NCBI RefSeq assembly: GCF_000260985.4
Contig: NC_017857.3
Location: forward strand, 2,294,001-2,358,000
Length of the DNA: 64,000 bases
Direction of reading: 5' to 3'
Source: Methylophaga nitratireducenticrescens
GTDB taxonomy: Bacteria; Pseudomonadota; Gammaproteobacteria; Nitrosococcales; Methylophagaceae
Of this stretch, positions 36,603-45,761 are shown one piece after another. Numbering within the stretch: position 1 is the first letter of the stretch; every line of letters begins with the position of its first letter. The notes below the pieces were generated by a model, which was not told where the DNA came from, did no database searches, and saw only the letters and a program-made list of their open reading frames with translations. The translations under genes were made by a program, and so were the position numbers.

Positions 36603-39335
36603 TTAACTGGCTGTTTCTTCAACGTTATGATGGTTGCTCATAAATCGACGTAGCCATTTTTCCAGCTCTAAAATTAAATACATAACAATACCCACCGCAA
36701 TGATCTCGGTACCATGGCGTAAACCAATTGGTGTTGATTCAAATAACGTGTTCATAAATGGCGCGTAAGTAAAATTCAGCTGCAATAAAATGACCATTCC
36801 AATAGAAATAAATACTATAGGCGCGGTGAACCAGCGTTTGATTGACCAGGATGCACTGTTTAAACAACGCACATTGAACAGATAAAATACTTCCATCACC
36901 ACTAGAGTGTTGACTGCATAAGTTCGGGATTGTTCGATTGACGCCCCCTGAGACTGGGTCCATAAAAACATGCCATAAACCCCAAGCACAAAAAGTAACG
37001 ACACAAAGCTGATACGCCACACCAGAAAACCGGAGAGCATTTTTTCGTCTCGCTGTCTTGGTTTATGCTTCATGGCATTCTCTTCACCCGGTTCAAAGGC
37101 CAGAGATAACGCCAAAGCGATTGAGCTGACCATATTGATCCACAATATCTGTAATGGTGTAATTGGTAAGGTCATGCCAGCCATTACTGCCGCAATAATA
37201 CTTAATGATTCGCCACCGTTAATGGGCAGTAAAAATAAGATGGCTTTCTTCAGGTTGTCATAGACAGTACGTCCTTCTCGCACAGCTCTGGCAATCGATG
37301 CAAAGTTATCATCGGCTAACACCATTTCCGCCGCTTCCTTGGCCGCCTCTGTTCCACCGTGCCCCATTGCTATTCCGACATCCGCTCGTTTCAATGCCGG
37401 AGCATCATTTACCCCATCTCCCGTCATCGCAACAACATGGCCATTGGCCTGTAAAGCACTGACTAATCTTAATTTATGTTCCGGTGCAGTACGGGCAAAA
37501 ACATCCGTTTGGTTAACAGCATGTTGCAATTCTGCATCACTGAGTTGTGTGAGATCGTGCCCGGTCAGCACTTTATCCGTATTATGCAGACCCAGTTTCG
37601 CTGCAATCGAACTGGCTGTTGCGGCATGGTCTCCAGTGATCATTTTGACCTGAATACCGGCTTTATGGCATTCACTGACAGCGGTAATGGCCTCTTCTCG
37701 GGGAGGGTCAATCAGCCCGATCAAGCCCAGTAACACCAGTCCCTGATCTAAATCTTCAAACTGCAGTTCACCGGTATGTTGTTCTACCGTTTTAGTGGCT
37801 ACGGCCAGCACACGCTGCCCTTCCGCTGCAATTTTTTCAATCTGTACATGCCAATAACCCTGATCGACTTCAACATCGCCTTGTTCAGTTCGCTGAAATT
37901 GGCAAAGCTCGATGAGTTTTTCCGGTGCACCTTTTACAGCAATAAAATCATGTCCCTGATGATCATGATGCAAGGTGGCCATAAAACGATGTGCGGTATC
38001 AAACGGGATAACATCACGTCGTGGGTAAAATTGTTTCAGCTCCTCCAGCGTAAAATCCGCCTTTAATGCGGCGGTAAGCATCGCTGCTTCCATCGGATCG
38101 CCTTCGGCCAGCCAGTCATCATCACGTCGCTTTAATGCCGAATCATTGCAAATAGCGGCACAGCGTAAAAGCAACGTTAAGATTTCGTGCTGTTCGGTTT
38201 CAATGGCCTGCTCATCAATAGTAAACTCGCCCGCTGGAGAATAGCCCACACCAATGACGCTATAGTTATTTGCGGAGCTCATCACAGTGGAAACAGTCAT
38301 TTCATTGCGGGTTAAGGTACCGGTTTTATCAGAGCAGATAATGGATACCGCGCCCAGCGTTTCTACTGCTGGCAGCCGTCTGATAATGGCGTTACGGCTG
38401 GCCATTTTTTGTACACCAATCGCCAGCGTGATGGTCAGAATAGCGGGTAAACCTTCAGGAATACCCGCTACGGCCACACCAACCACAATCATAAACATCT
38501 CGATAGCCGGTGTCTGGTTCAACCAGTAACCATAACTGAATACCAAACCGCCAATCACCATAATGACCAGAGTCAGCCAGCGAGAAACAACGGAAATTTG
38601 TTGTAACAACGGTGTAGTGAGATTTTCGATATCAGAAATCATACCGCTGATACGGCCAATTTCAGTGTGTGCTCCGGTCGCAACCACCACACCATGTCCC
38701 TGACCTGAAGTGACTAAAGTGCCTGAATACGTCATACACAGCCTGTCACCTAATACGGCATCACTTGCTACGGGTTGATGATGTTTTTCAACAGCGACTG
38801 ACTCACCAGTTAACACCGCTTCCTGAATTTGCAAACCTTTTGCACTGAAAAGTCGCATATCAGCAGGCACCTTATCGCCAGGCTCCAACACCACCACATC
38901 ACCGGGAACCAGCTGATCGGCTTCAATCCGCAGGCGATGCCCACTGCGAATTACTGTTGCATGAGGCGCCAGCATATCTTTAATAGCATCAAGCGCTTTT
39001 TCGGCTTTTCCTTCCTGAATAAAGCCAATTAGCGTGTTTAAAATGACAACCGCAAGAATTACCCAGAAATCTATCCAATGACCCAGCAAAGCGGTAAGCA
39101 ACGCCGCAGCTAACAACACATAAATGATCAAATTGTGCAGCTGAGCAAATAACCTGGCTATTGCTGAACGCCCTTTAACCCTAGGCAAATGATTTTCACC
39201 AAATAGCTGCAAACGTTGTTCAACGGTTTCGGAATCCAAACCATGCTTGTCACTCTCGAGTAGTGACAAACTTTCCTCTGAACTAAGGTGGTGCCAGGAC
39301 TTTTCGAATGGTTGATTCTGCATATGCTGTTTCAT
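36603..39335 (-). CDS. P-type cation-transporting ATPase (P2 type)
   Basis: A 910-aa pump with the classic order: N-terminal cation-ATPase segment (SWHHLSSEESLSLL), actuator loop LTGESVAVEK, transmembrane motif IPEGLPAI (residues 292-299), phosphorylation motif DKTGTLT with Asp336, nucleotide-binding KGAPEKLIEL, and hinge TGDGVNDAPALKRADVGIAMG. The PEGLP motif places it with Ca2+- or monovalent-cation pumps, not with heavy-metal CPx pumps. The ion is undetermined. ATG 39335 has GGAG upstream. A perfect FNR-type box about 80 nt upstream suggests induction at low oxygen. Confidence 0.93.
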   Translation of the reverse strand: MKQHMQNQPFEKSWHHLSSEESLSLLESDKHGLDSETVEQRLQLFGENHLPRVKGRSAIARLFAQLHNLIIYVLLAAALLTALLGHWIDFWVILAVVILNTLIGFIQEGKAEKALDAIKDMLAPHATVIRSGHRLRIEADQLVPGDVVVLEPGDKVPADMRLFSAKGLQIQEAVLTGESVAVEKHHQPVASDAVLGDRLCMTYSGTLVTSGQGHGVVVATGAHTEIGRISGMISDIENLTTPLLQQISVVSRWLTLVIMVIGGLVFSYGYWLNQTPAIEMFMIVVGVAVAGIPEGLPAILTITLAIGVQKMASRNAIIRRLPAVETLGAVSIICSDKTGTLTRNEMTVSTVMSSANNYSVIGVGYSPAGEFTIDEQAIETEQHEILTLLLRCAAICNDSALKRRDDDWLAEGDPMEAAMLTAALKADFTLEELKQFYPRRDVIPFDTAHRFMATLHHDHQGHDFIAVKGAPEKLIELCQFQRTEQGDVEVDQGYWHVQIEKIAAEGQRVLAVATKTVEQHTGELQFEDLDQGLVLLGLIGLIDPPREEAITAVSECHKAGIQVKMITGDHAATASSIAAKLGLHNTDKVLTGHDLTQLSDAELQHAVNQTDVFARTAPEHKLRLVSALQANGHVVAMTGDGVNDAPALKRADVGIAMGHGGTEAAKEAAEMVLADDNFASIARAVREGRTVYDNLKKAILFLLPINGGESLSIIAAVMAGMTLPITPLQILWINMVSSIALALSLAFEPGEENAMKHKPRQRDEKMLSGFLVWRISFVSLLFVLGVYGMFLWTQSQGASIEQSRTYAVNTLVVMEVFYLFNVRCLNSASWSIKRWFTAPIVFISIGMVILLQLNFTYAPFMNTLFESTPIGLRHGTEIIAVGIVMYLILELEKWLRRFMSNHHNVEETAS

Positions 39336-39353
39336 CGGTAACTCCAGACAACG

Positions 39354-39383
39354 CTCACAACCTTAGCATAACCTGGTTGTGAG
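39354..39383. promoter_or_regulatory. 30-bp palindrome in the P-type ATPase leader
   Basis: Perfect 9-bp arms ctcacaacc (39354-39362) and ggttgtgag (39375-39383) with a 12-bp centre. It lies 19 nt before the ATPase ATG. It could be an operator or a leader hairpin; the regulator is unknown. Confidence 0.55.
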
Positions 39384-39411
39384 TTAAGCCTAAGTAACAA
39401 AGTGGTTTGTT

Positions 39412-39425
39412 TTGATCTACATCAA
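39412..39425. promoter_or_regulatory. Perfect FNR/Anr-type box
   Basis: TTGATCTACATCAA matches TTGAT-N4-ATCAA exactly. If it acts as a class II site on the ATPase promoter, transcription would start near 39377, about 42 nt before the ATG. It might equally affect the divergent gene at 39471, whose AUG-less start is only 46 nt away. Confidence 0.75.
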
Positions 39426-39470
39426 GCTGCACAATAAGCAGATTCTGTCTTTGTCTAGGAGAAAATCGTC

Positions 39471-40244
39471 ATAAACACTATTAGTCTTTTAGGGAGCGGC
39501 TGGTTGGGCTTACCACTGGCAACTCAACTATATAAACAAGGCTTTCATGTAAAAGCTTCAACTCGACATCGTGAAAGATTCTCTGAAATTGCTACAGCTG
39601 GCGCCAGCGCATTTTATGTTGATATTGACCAGTTATCCGATATCCAAGAATTTTTGCATAGCGAAATTCTGATCATCAACATCACCTCTAAAAATCAAAC
39701 TGGTTTTGCTGATCTTATCCAGCAAATTGAAAAATCGCCAATTCAAAAAGTATTGTTTATTAGTTCTAGCTCGGTATATCAAAACCTGAATCGTGAAGTC
39801 AGCGAAGATGAAAAAGCTGAAGATCACAGCAGTGTGTTATGGCACATTGAACAACAATTTCAAGCTAGCCAACATTTCCAAACAACCATCTTACGTTTCA
39901 GTGGTTTGATTGATAAAAGACGTCATCCTGGCCGGTTTTTTCGCAATGGCCGCAGTGTGCCTCAAGCAGATGCCCCGGTGAATTTGATTCATCTGGATGA
40001 TTGTTTAGGTATTATCAATGCTATTTTGCAGCAACAAGCTTGGGGTGAAATATTTAATGGCTGTGCTGATACTCACCCGACTAAGCGGGAGTTTTACAGT
40101 TATGCGAGACAGTTAATGGGATTGTCATCACCAGAATTCGATAGCGAAAGCGATATCAAGTACAAAATAATAAGCAACCAGAAAGTTAAGAGGAAATTAA
40201 ACTATCAGTTTCAACACCCTGATTTAATAAAGATTAACTTCTAA
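39471..40244 (+). CDS. YeeZ-like NAD(P)-binding Rossmann protein
   Basis: A 257-aa atypical short-chain dehydrogenase/epimerase-like protein. The cofactor motif is LLGSGWLGLPLA at the extreme N-terminus; SSSSVYQ and LRFSGLIDKRRHPGRFF follow. YeeZ-like proteins have no settled function. The first canonical start, TTG 39504, would cut off the dinucleotide motif. The frame is closed at 39456. AGGAG (39457-39461) sits 9 nt before ATA 39471, giving (I/M)NTISLLGSGWLG. So initiation at AUA is proposed; ATC 39465 or a base error are alternatives. It overlaps the next gene by 1 nt. Confidence 0.82.
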   Translation: MNTISLLGSGWLGLPLATQLYKQGFHVKASTRHRERFSEIATAGASAFYVDIDQLSDIQEFLHSEILIINITSKNQTGFADLIQQIEKSPIQKVLFISSSSVYQNLNREVSEDEKAEDHSSVLWHIEQQFQASQHFQTTILRFSGLIDKRRHPGRFFRNGRSVPQADAPVNLIHLDDCLGIINAILQQQAWGEIFNGCADTHPTKREFYSYARQLMGLSSPEFDSESDIKYKIISNQKVKRKLNYQFQHPDLIKINF

Positions 40245-40702
40245 TGAAAAACCAACTTTGTCCGTGCCAAAGTCAATCTATTTATGATGAGTGTTGTGGC
40301 TTTCTGCATCAAGGCAAACAGGTTGCGACCAACGCTGAGCAATTAATGCGTTCACGCTACAGTGCGTTTGTGATGCACAACACGAGCTATTTACAAACAA
40401 CGATACACCCCTCACAACGACAGCCAGATGATTTGCTTAATTTGCAGCAAACGATGGAAACCACCCAATGGTTAGGTTTAATCATTTTGGAGCATACCGA
40501 AACTGGCGATCAAGCTGAGGTCGATTTTATTGCTTTTTATGTCGATAAACCTATCGGACAGTTACACGAACGCTCACGATTCTCTCGCCAACAAGGTCAA
40601 TGGTTTTATCTGGATGGCGAGTTTTTACCACCGATAAAATTGGGTCGCAACGAGAATTGTGTTTGTGGCAGTGGCAAAAAACTTAAACGCTGTCATGGAT
40701 AA
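40244..40702 (+). CDS. YchJ-family SEC-C motif protein
   Basis: A 152-aa UPF0225/YchJ protein. An N-terminal Cys cluster (CPCQSQSIYDECCGFLHQG) and a C-terminal SEC-C zinc motif (ENCVCGSGKKLKRCHG) flank an NTF2-like middle with MRSRYSAFV. SEC-C motifs bind zinc and often contact proteins such as SecB. The function is not established. It starts within the stop codon of the Rossmann gene (TAATG) and ends 4 bp from the convergent acyltransferase. Confidence 0.92.
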   Translation: MKNQLCPCQSQSIYDECCGFLHQGKQVATNAEQLMRSRYSAFVMHNTSYLQTTIHPSQRQPDDLLNLQQTMETTQWLGLIILEHTETGDQAEVDFIAFYVDKPIGQLHERSRFSRQQGQWFYLDGEFLPPIKLGRNENCVCGSGKKLKRCHG

Positions 40703-40706
40703 CAGG

Positions 40707-42422
40707 TTAAGCCTTTGCTTCCCCCAGATAACGTTTTCGTTTAGCTGGTTTTAATTGCTGGAGATCGACCATCACCAGTCCATCGATACAGTTACCGAAG
40801 TTGGCATCGATATTAAAATCGATAAACCGCACACCACTTGGCTCACAAATATCGGCGTATTGTTTATAAAGCATCGGCACCGTTACATTCATATGCGCCA
40901 ATTGCTCACGCATCGCCGTGAAATCACTCTCGGCATTTTGGTTAACTAATGTTGCATTTACCCGTTGTTGTATTTCAATATCAAACACTGAAGGTACTCT
41001 GGCGGTCGCCAAGGTTTCTGTATCAGCAAAATGTTTTTGATAAAAACTGACAATCAACGCCTTGGCAAAATCAGGATAGGTATTACTTAAACTGACCGGT
41101 CCAAACAGATAACGCACCTCTGGATAACGTTTTAGATAGGCACCGATGCCATACCATAAATAATCCAGACTGCGCTTACCCCAGTATTTGGGACTGACAA
41201 AGCTGCGGCCTAATTCAATACTCACTGGAAAATAATTCTGCATCGCTGAATTAAATTGAAACAGCTCACTGGTATAGATATCTCGCCCAGCAGACATAAT
41301 GCGTGCGACTTCACCAATTCGATAAGCATCGGCTATCTCCAGCTCTTGCTCATCCCACAGGATTAAATGTCGGTAATCCCGATCATAATGATCTAAATCA
41401 CGTCTTTTACCCGTTCCTTCTCCAACCTGCCTGAAGGTAATTTCCCGTAACCTGCCAATCTCCTGCATCACAGCTGAATTTGATTGATGATCAAACAGAT
41501 ATATTTTTTTATTGTCGGCCGTTTCGCCCAACAATTCAGCTTGCTGTAATTCTTTTTTGATTGCCCGACGTTCCTGGGGATGGGCAATCGTCTGCTCAGT
41601 GACAAACAGCGGTTTTTTACCTTTGGCCAGTCGATATAAATGACGTCTTAATAACTTGGCTTTTTCGGCCTTTATCAGCGGCAACTGTTCAATTTGCTGA
41701 TAGGCAATGGACTCCCCTACTCGCATCGAGATGGTTTTGGAGTTTTTATTAAACATTTCATGTGCCAGCATCATGCCTGACAATGGCTTATAAACCATCG
41801 AGGCGCTATAGAATAGCGAAGAGTTTCTGGCTTCAACATATATCGGCAAAATGGGCGATTGCGTTTTTTTGGCAAAATTTAAAAACCCGCTGTTCCATTT
41901 ACCATCACGAACACCACCGGGCCGGATACGTGACACTTCTCCAGCTGGAAACACAATTACTGCCTCATCATTGTTCAGACATTCAACAATCCTGGCAATA
42001 CTACTTTTACGGGTAGATTTGGAGAGATTATCAACCGGCAGAAACAAGGAACTTAATGCCGAAAAGTTCAGCAGCATGTCATTGGCAACAATTTTCACAT
42101 CACGCCTGACTTCACCCACCAGTTTTAGTAAACATAATCCATCTAACGCACCTAATGGATGATTGGCGACAATCACCACGCGGCCAGTGGCTGGAATATT
42201 ATTTCGGTGGCGATGGGTAATGCTATAACTGAAATTGAAGTAATCCAGTACTTCATCAATAAAATCAAAACCTTCAAGCTGTTTATGCTGCTCCAGGAAA
42301 CGATTGACTTCCTGTTCGTGAGTGATTTTTCGGAGAAAGCCTAACGTCGGTTTTCTGACCCAAGGTTTTTGATTTTGAAAATTGGGAAATTTTTGTTGAA
42401 CAGCTTGTTCAATATTGAGCAT
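40707..42422 (-). CDS. olsF: Bifunctional ornithine lipid synthase-like acyltransferase
   Basis: A 571-aa two-domain protein. The N-terminal half is a PlsC-type acyltransferase with VANHPLGALDGLCLL (HX4D box) and FPAGEVSRIRPGG. The C-terminal half is an N-acyltransferase of the OlsB/GNAT kind with REITFRQVGEGTGKRRDLD and ELGRSFVSPKYWG. This architecture and length match OlsF, which makes phosphorus-free ornithine lipids from ornithine in two acylations. The assignment is by architecture; a related hemolysin-like acyltransferase of other specificity is possible. It lies 117 bp downstream of panD on the same strand. Confidence 0.75.
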   Translation of the reverse strand: MLNIEQAVQQKFPNFQNQKPWVRKPTLGFLRKITHEQEVNRFLEQHKQLEGFDFIDEVLDYFNFSYSITHRHRNNIPATGRVVIVANHPLGALDGLCLLKLVGEVRRDVKIVANDMLLNFSALSSLFLPVDNLSKSTRKSSIARIVECLNNDEAVIVFPAGEVSRIRPGGVRDGKWNSGFLNFAKKTQSPILPIYVEARNSSLFYSASMVYKPLSGMMLAHEMFNKNSKTISMRVGESIAYQQIEQLPLIKAEKAKLLRRHLYRLAKGKKPLFVTEQTIAHPQERRAIKKELQQAELLGETADNKKIYLFDHQSNSAVMQEIGRLREITFRQVGEGTGKRRDLDHYDRDYRHLILWDEQELEIADAYRIGEVARIMSAGRDIYTSELFQFNSAMQNYFPVSIELGRSFVSPKYWGKRSLDYLWYGIGAYLKRYPEVRYLFGPVSLSNTYPDFAKALIVSFYQKHFADTETLATARVPSVFDIEIQQRVNATLVNQNAESDFTAMREQLAHMNVTVPMLYKQYADICEPSGVRFIDFNIDANFGNCIDGLVMVDLQQLKPAKRKRYLGEAKA

Positions 42423-42539
42423 ATGGTTTCTCTGGTAACTTCATGCTGCAAAGTCTAGAGAACACCTATGACAAAAAAATAACGGTTTGATGACTGTTCG
42501 GTGACAGTCTCGCAAACCTTTATATCTGGAGGGTTTTAA

Positions 42540-42920
42540 TCAGGCTGCTTGAACAGGGATGGCATGACGCATATGGGTAATATCATTATTTTCATTGAGA
42601 TATACCAGCGTCGGTTTAAAGCTTTTCAGTTCTTCTGCATCCATTGCGGTATAGGCACAGATAATAATCCGATCACCCGGAGAGGCTTTATGTGCCGCAG
42701 CACCGTTAACTGAAATGATATTAGAACCGTCTTCAGCACGAATGGCATACGTCACGAAACGTTCGCCATTAGCGACGTTGTAAATATGAATTTGTTCATA
42801 CTCGTGAATGCCGGCGGCTTCGAGTAATTTGCCATCAATCGCGCATGAACCCTCATATTCCAGTTCAGAATGGGTTACACAGGCACGATGTAATTTAGCT
42901 TTTAACAGTGTCAGATGCAT
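42540..42920 (-). CDS. panD: Aspartate 1-decarboxylase
   Basis: A 126-aa pyruvoyl enzyme that makes beta-alanine from aspartate for pantothenate. It is made as a proenzyme cleaved at Gly24-Ser25, seen here as YEGSCAID. That numbering fixes the start at ATG 42920 ([13 protein letters not shown]), not the upstream ATG at 42968. [21 protein letters not shown] is also conserved. It lies after panB and panC and completes the pathway from aspartate and ketoisovalerate, apart from panE, which is not here. Confidence 0.96.
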   Translation of the reverse strand: MHLTLLKAKLHRACVTHSELEYEGSCAIDGKLLEAAGIHEYEQIHIYNVANGERFVTYAIRAEDGSNIISVNGAAAHKASPGDRIIICAYTAMDAEELKSFKPTLVYLNENNDITHMRHAIPVQAA

Positions 42921-42971
42921 AGCTGGCAAAATTCCGTTAGTAAGCCGTATATTATCGCTTTTTAACAATGC

Positions 42972-43826
42972 TCAAGCAAGGTTACAGGCAATATTGTCAA
43001 TCAACCGTACACTGCCCACACGTCCCGCCGCCAGTAACCGCAACTTTTTATCCACTTCAGGATTAACCAATTGCAAATCTTCTGCCCGACGAATATCAAT
43101 ATAATCCAATGTAAACCCGGAAGCAGTTAATTGCGTATGGGCTTGAGCCAGTAAAGCCGAATAGTCCTGGTTGCCAGACTCCAGCTGTTGTTTGAGTTCA
43201 AGCAGATTTGAATACAACGCTGCGGCTTGCTGTTTCAGCATTTCGTTTAAATGCTGATTACGTGAACTCATCGCCAGACCATTATCTTCTCTTACAGTAG
43301 CTGCGCCCACGATTTTAATCGGCAAGTTCAAATCAGCCACCAGTTTACGAATCAGCAATAATTGCTGGTAATCCTTTTCACCAAACACCGCAACATCGGC
43401 CTGCACTATATTGAAGAATTTGGTGACGACGGTGGCAACACCATCAAAGTGTCCGGGACGCTCCAGGCCACAGAGCTTGTCATCCATACCGGGCACATGG
43501 ATAAAGGTATGAAAATCCTTGCCCTGTGGATACATCACCTCATTATCAGGCGTAAATAACAGATTACAGCCCACCTGAGTCAGCTTTTCAATATCTGCCT
43601 GCAACGTCCGGGGATAGTTGGCTAAATCCTGTTTGTCATCAAACTGCAATGGATTAACAAAAATACTGACCACCACTTTGTCAGCCAGGGTCTGAGCTTT
43701 TTTGACCAGAGAAATATGCCCGTCATGAAGGTTTCCCATGGTCGGCACAAAGGCAATAGTCTGATGTTCAGCACGCCAGGTCTTTATCTGACCACGCAGG
43801 CCCAGAATCGATTCAACAATTTGCAT
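42972..43826 (-). CDS. panC: Pantothenate synthetase
   Basis: A 284-aa enzyme joining pantoate and beta-alanine with ATP. PTMGNLHDGHISLVKKA carries the HIGH-like motif, and FGEKDYQQL and AMSSRNQHLN follow. Length is typical. It abuts panB (1-nt overlap) and precedes panD. Confidence 0.97.
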   Translation of the reverse strand: MQIVESILGLRGQIKTWRAEHQTIAFVPTMGNLHDGHISLVKKAQTLADKVVVSIFVNPLQFDDKQDLANYPRTLQADIEKLTQVGCNLLFTPDNEVMYPQGKDFHTFIHVPGMDDKLCGLERPGHFDGVATVVTKFFNIVQADVAVFGEKDYQQLLLIRKLVADLNLPIKIVGAATVREDNGLAMSSRNQHLNEMLKQQAAALYSNLLELKQQLESGNQDYSALLAQAHTQLTASGFTLDYIDIRRAEDLQLVNPEVDKKLRLLAAGRVGSVRLIDNIACNLA

Positions 43827-44620
43827 TAATACTGTTGCTCAGCTGTGGGAAACTCACCATTTTTAACGGCTTCCACATAACGACTTATTGCTGCAGGGAT
43901 GTGACCACTGTCGGCCAGGAAATCATAACTGAAACGCGGACGTTTACCAGCAGTGATACCTAACATATCGTGCAATACCAAAACCTGTCCATCACAGTCA
44001 GCTCCAGCGCCAATGCCAATAACAGGAATCGTAAGCGCTTCACTGATAATCTTCGCCAATGCCGCAGGGACGCATTCCAATACCAGCATATCGGCACCCG
44101 CTTTTTCCAAACTAATTGCATCCTGCAGAATTTTATCTGCAGTAGACTGCTCTCTTCCCTGAACCAGATAACCACCCAGCTTATGCACTGACTGAGGTAA
44201 TAACCCCAGATGCCCACAAACCGGAATGCCACGCTGGGTTAAGGCGGTGATTAAGTCAACCAGCTCTGCTCCACCTTCCAGTTTGACCATCTGCGCCCCG
44301 CCTTCGGCCATTAATCGGGCTGCATTGTGCAAAGCCTGATCAATATTGGCATAGCTCATAAATGGCATATCAGTGATCACAAACAGACGCTCACTGCCAC
44401 GAACCACATTGGCAGTATGGTAAATCATGTGGTCAATGGTAACCGGTAAAGTACTTTCCTGCCCCTGAATAACCATACCCAGTGAATCACCAACCAATAC
44501 AATATCCACCCCGGCCTGTTCAAGAACGTGACTAAAGCTTGAATCATATGCCGTCAGCACGGCGATTTTTTTATGCTCGGCTTTCATTTTACGCAGCTGA
44601 TTGAGACTGGTACGGCTCAT
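43826..44620 (-). CDS. panB: 3-methyl-2-oxobutanoate hydroxymethyltransferase
   Basis: A 264-aa TIM-barrel enzyme that adds a hydroxymethyl group from 5,10-methylene-THF to ketoisovalerate. LTAYDSSFSHVLEQAGVD, LVGDSLGMV and GHLGLLPQSV are family motifs. ATG 44620 (MSRTSLNQL) is preferred because it overlaps the dNK stop as ATGA and matches the family length; the frame is open to 44680. Confidence 0.96.
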   Translation of the reverse strand: MSRTSLNQLRKMKAEHKKIAVLTAYDSSFSHVLEQAGVDIVLVGDSLGMVIQGQESTLPVTIDHMIYHTANVVRGSERLFVITDMPFMSYANIDQALHNAARLMAEGGAQMVKLEGGAELVDLITALTQRGIPVCGHLGLLPQSVHKLGGYLVQGREQSTADKILQDAISLEKAGADMLVLECVPAALAKIISEALTIPVIGIGAGADCDGQVLVLHDMLGITAGKRPRFSYDFLADSGHIPAAISRYVEAVKNGEFPTAEQQY

Positions 44621-45276
44621 GAGCTTTTCTCTTTCACTGGCAAAGGATTGTAATACTGGCGACCACTCTGGATAGTACAAATTTGATCCAGTAACTGCTG
44701 ATAATCGGCTTCACTTTTCACTAAATCAATTTGCTCAGCATTAACGATTAATAGTGGAGAAGCATCGTAATAATGGAAAAAGTCAGCATAGGAATCGGCC
44801 AATCGTTTCAGATAAGCATCCTCAACATGCTGTTCATAACTGATACCACGCTGCGAAATCCGGTTTTTCAGGATCGGCAGTGAGGCTTGCAGATAAATCA
44901 CCAGATCCGGCGTCCGATGGTGCATGGTCAAATTATCGTAAACCATGTTGTATAAGGCCAGTTCATCATCATCGAGAGATATCTGGGCAAACAAACGGTC
45001 TTTTTCCAGCATGAAATCAGCAACATGCAATGAGGTGAATAAATCATCCTGTTGCAGTGTTTTAGCTAATTTGACACGTTGCATCAAGAAGCTCAATTGC
45101 GTGGGTAATGCCGATTGTTTGGGGTGCAGGTAATAACGTTCCAGAAAGGGATTCTGTTCCGGTGCTTCCAACAAGGTGTTGCCAGAAAAGCTGTCAGCCA
45201 ACCTTTTAACCAGATGGGTTTTGCCGACACCAATAGGACCTTCGACAACAATATAGCGATGTGGCAATGTTTTCAT
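44617..45276 (-). CDS. Deoxynucleoside kinase (dAdo/dGuo kinase-like)
   Basis: A 219-aa kinase with P-loop VEGPIGVGKTHLVKRLA, the LEAPEQNPFLERYY segment and a DLVIYLQAS motif. It salvages deoxynucleosides by 5' phosphorylation. Substrate preference is undetermined. It overlaps folK by 4 nt upstream and panB by 4 nt downstream, so it is embedded in a vitamin operon. Confidence 0.9.
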   Translation of the reverse strand: MKTLPHRYIVVEGPIGVGKTHLVKRLADSFSGNTLLEAPEQNPFLERYYLHPKQSALPTQLSFLMQRVKLAKTLQQDDLFTSLHVADFMLEKDRLFAQISLDDDELALYNMVYDNLTMHHRTPDLVIYLQASLPILKNRISQRGISYEQHVEDAYLKRLADSYADFFHYYDASPLLIVNAEQIDLVKSEADYQQLLDQICTIQSGRQYYNPLPVKEKSS

Positions 45277-45761
45277 AAGCTAATTTTATCCACTTGTTGT
45301 AAATCACCTTGCGGGCAGGAGAGCAATATTTGCTGCAAAGCACCTATGCCGGGAATCTCAATATCCGGTGCTATTTCGGCCAATGGATATAACACAAATG
45401 CCCGCTCATGCATGCCTGGGTGCGGTATTGTCAGTCGCTCATCATCTAATATTTGATCACCGTAGAGCAAAATATCCAAATCCAGCGTCCGTTCACCCCA
45501 ATGCCGCTTTCGTTCGCGTCCATGGAGTTGTTCAACAGATTGTAAAGCATCAAGTAACTGATGTGGACTGAGAGCGGTTTCCAGTGAGATCACCGCATTA
45601 ATGTAATCTGGCTGATCGGCTGGACCCATAGGCGGGCTCTGATACAATGAGGATACTGTGATGATGGTGATTCCGGCTAATGAGTGTAAATCATTTATTG
45701 CCGTTTTAATCTGTTGCACGGGGTTTTGCAGATTACTGCCGAGTCCAATATAAACTAGCAT
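45273..45761 (-). CDS. folK: 6-hydroxymethyl-dihydropterin pyrophosphokinase
   Basis: A 162-aa folate-pathway kinase. YIGLGSNLQNPVQQI, SSLYQSPPMGPADQPDYINA and RWGERTLDLDILLYG-type motifs (here HWGERTLDLDILLYG) are plain, with IPHPGMHERAFVLYPL at the end. It overlaps pcnB by 1 nt and the kinase by 4 nt. pcnB-folK-panB order is common in gammaproteobacteria. Confidence 0.97.
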   Translation of the reverse strand: MLVYIGLGSNLQNPVQQIKTAINDLHSLAGITIITVSSLYQSPPMGPADQPDYINAVISLETALSPHQLLDALQSVEQLHGRERKRHWGERTLDLDILLYGDQILDDERLTIPHPGMHERAFVLYPLAEIAPDIEIPGIGALQQILLSCPQGDLQQVDKISL

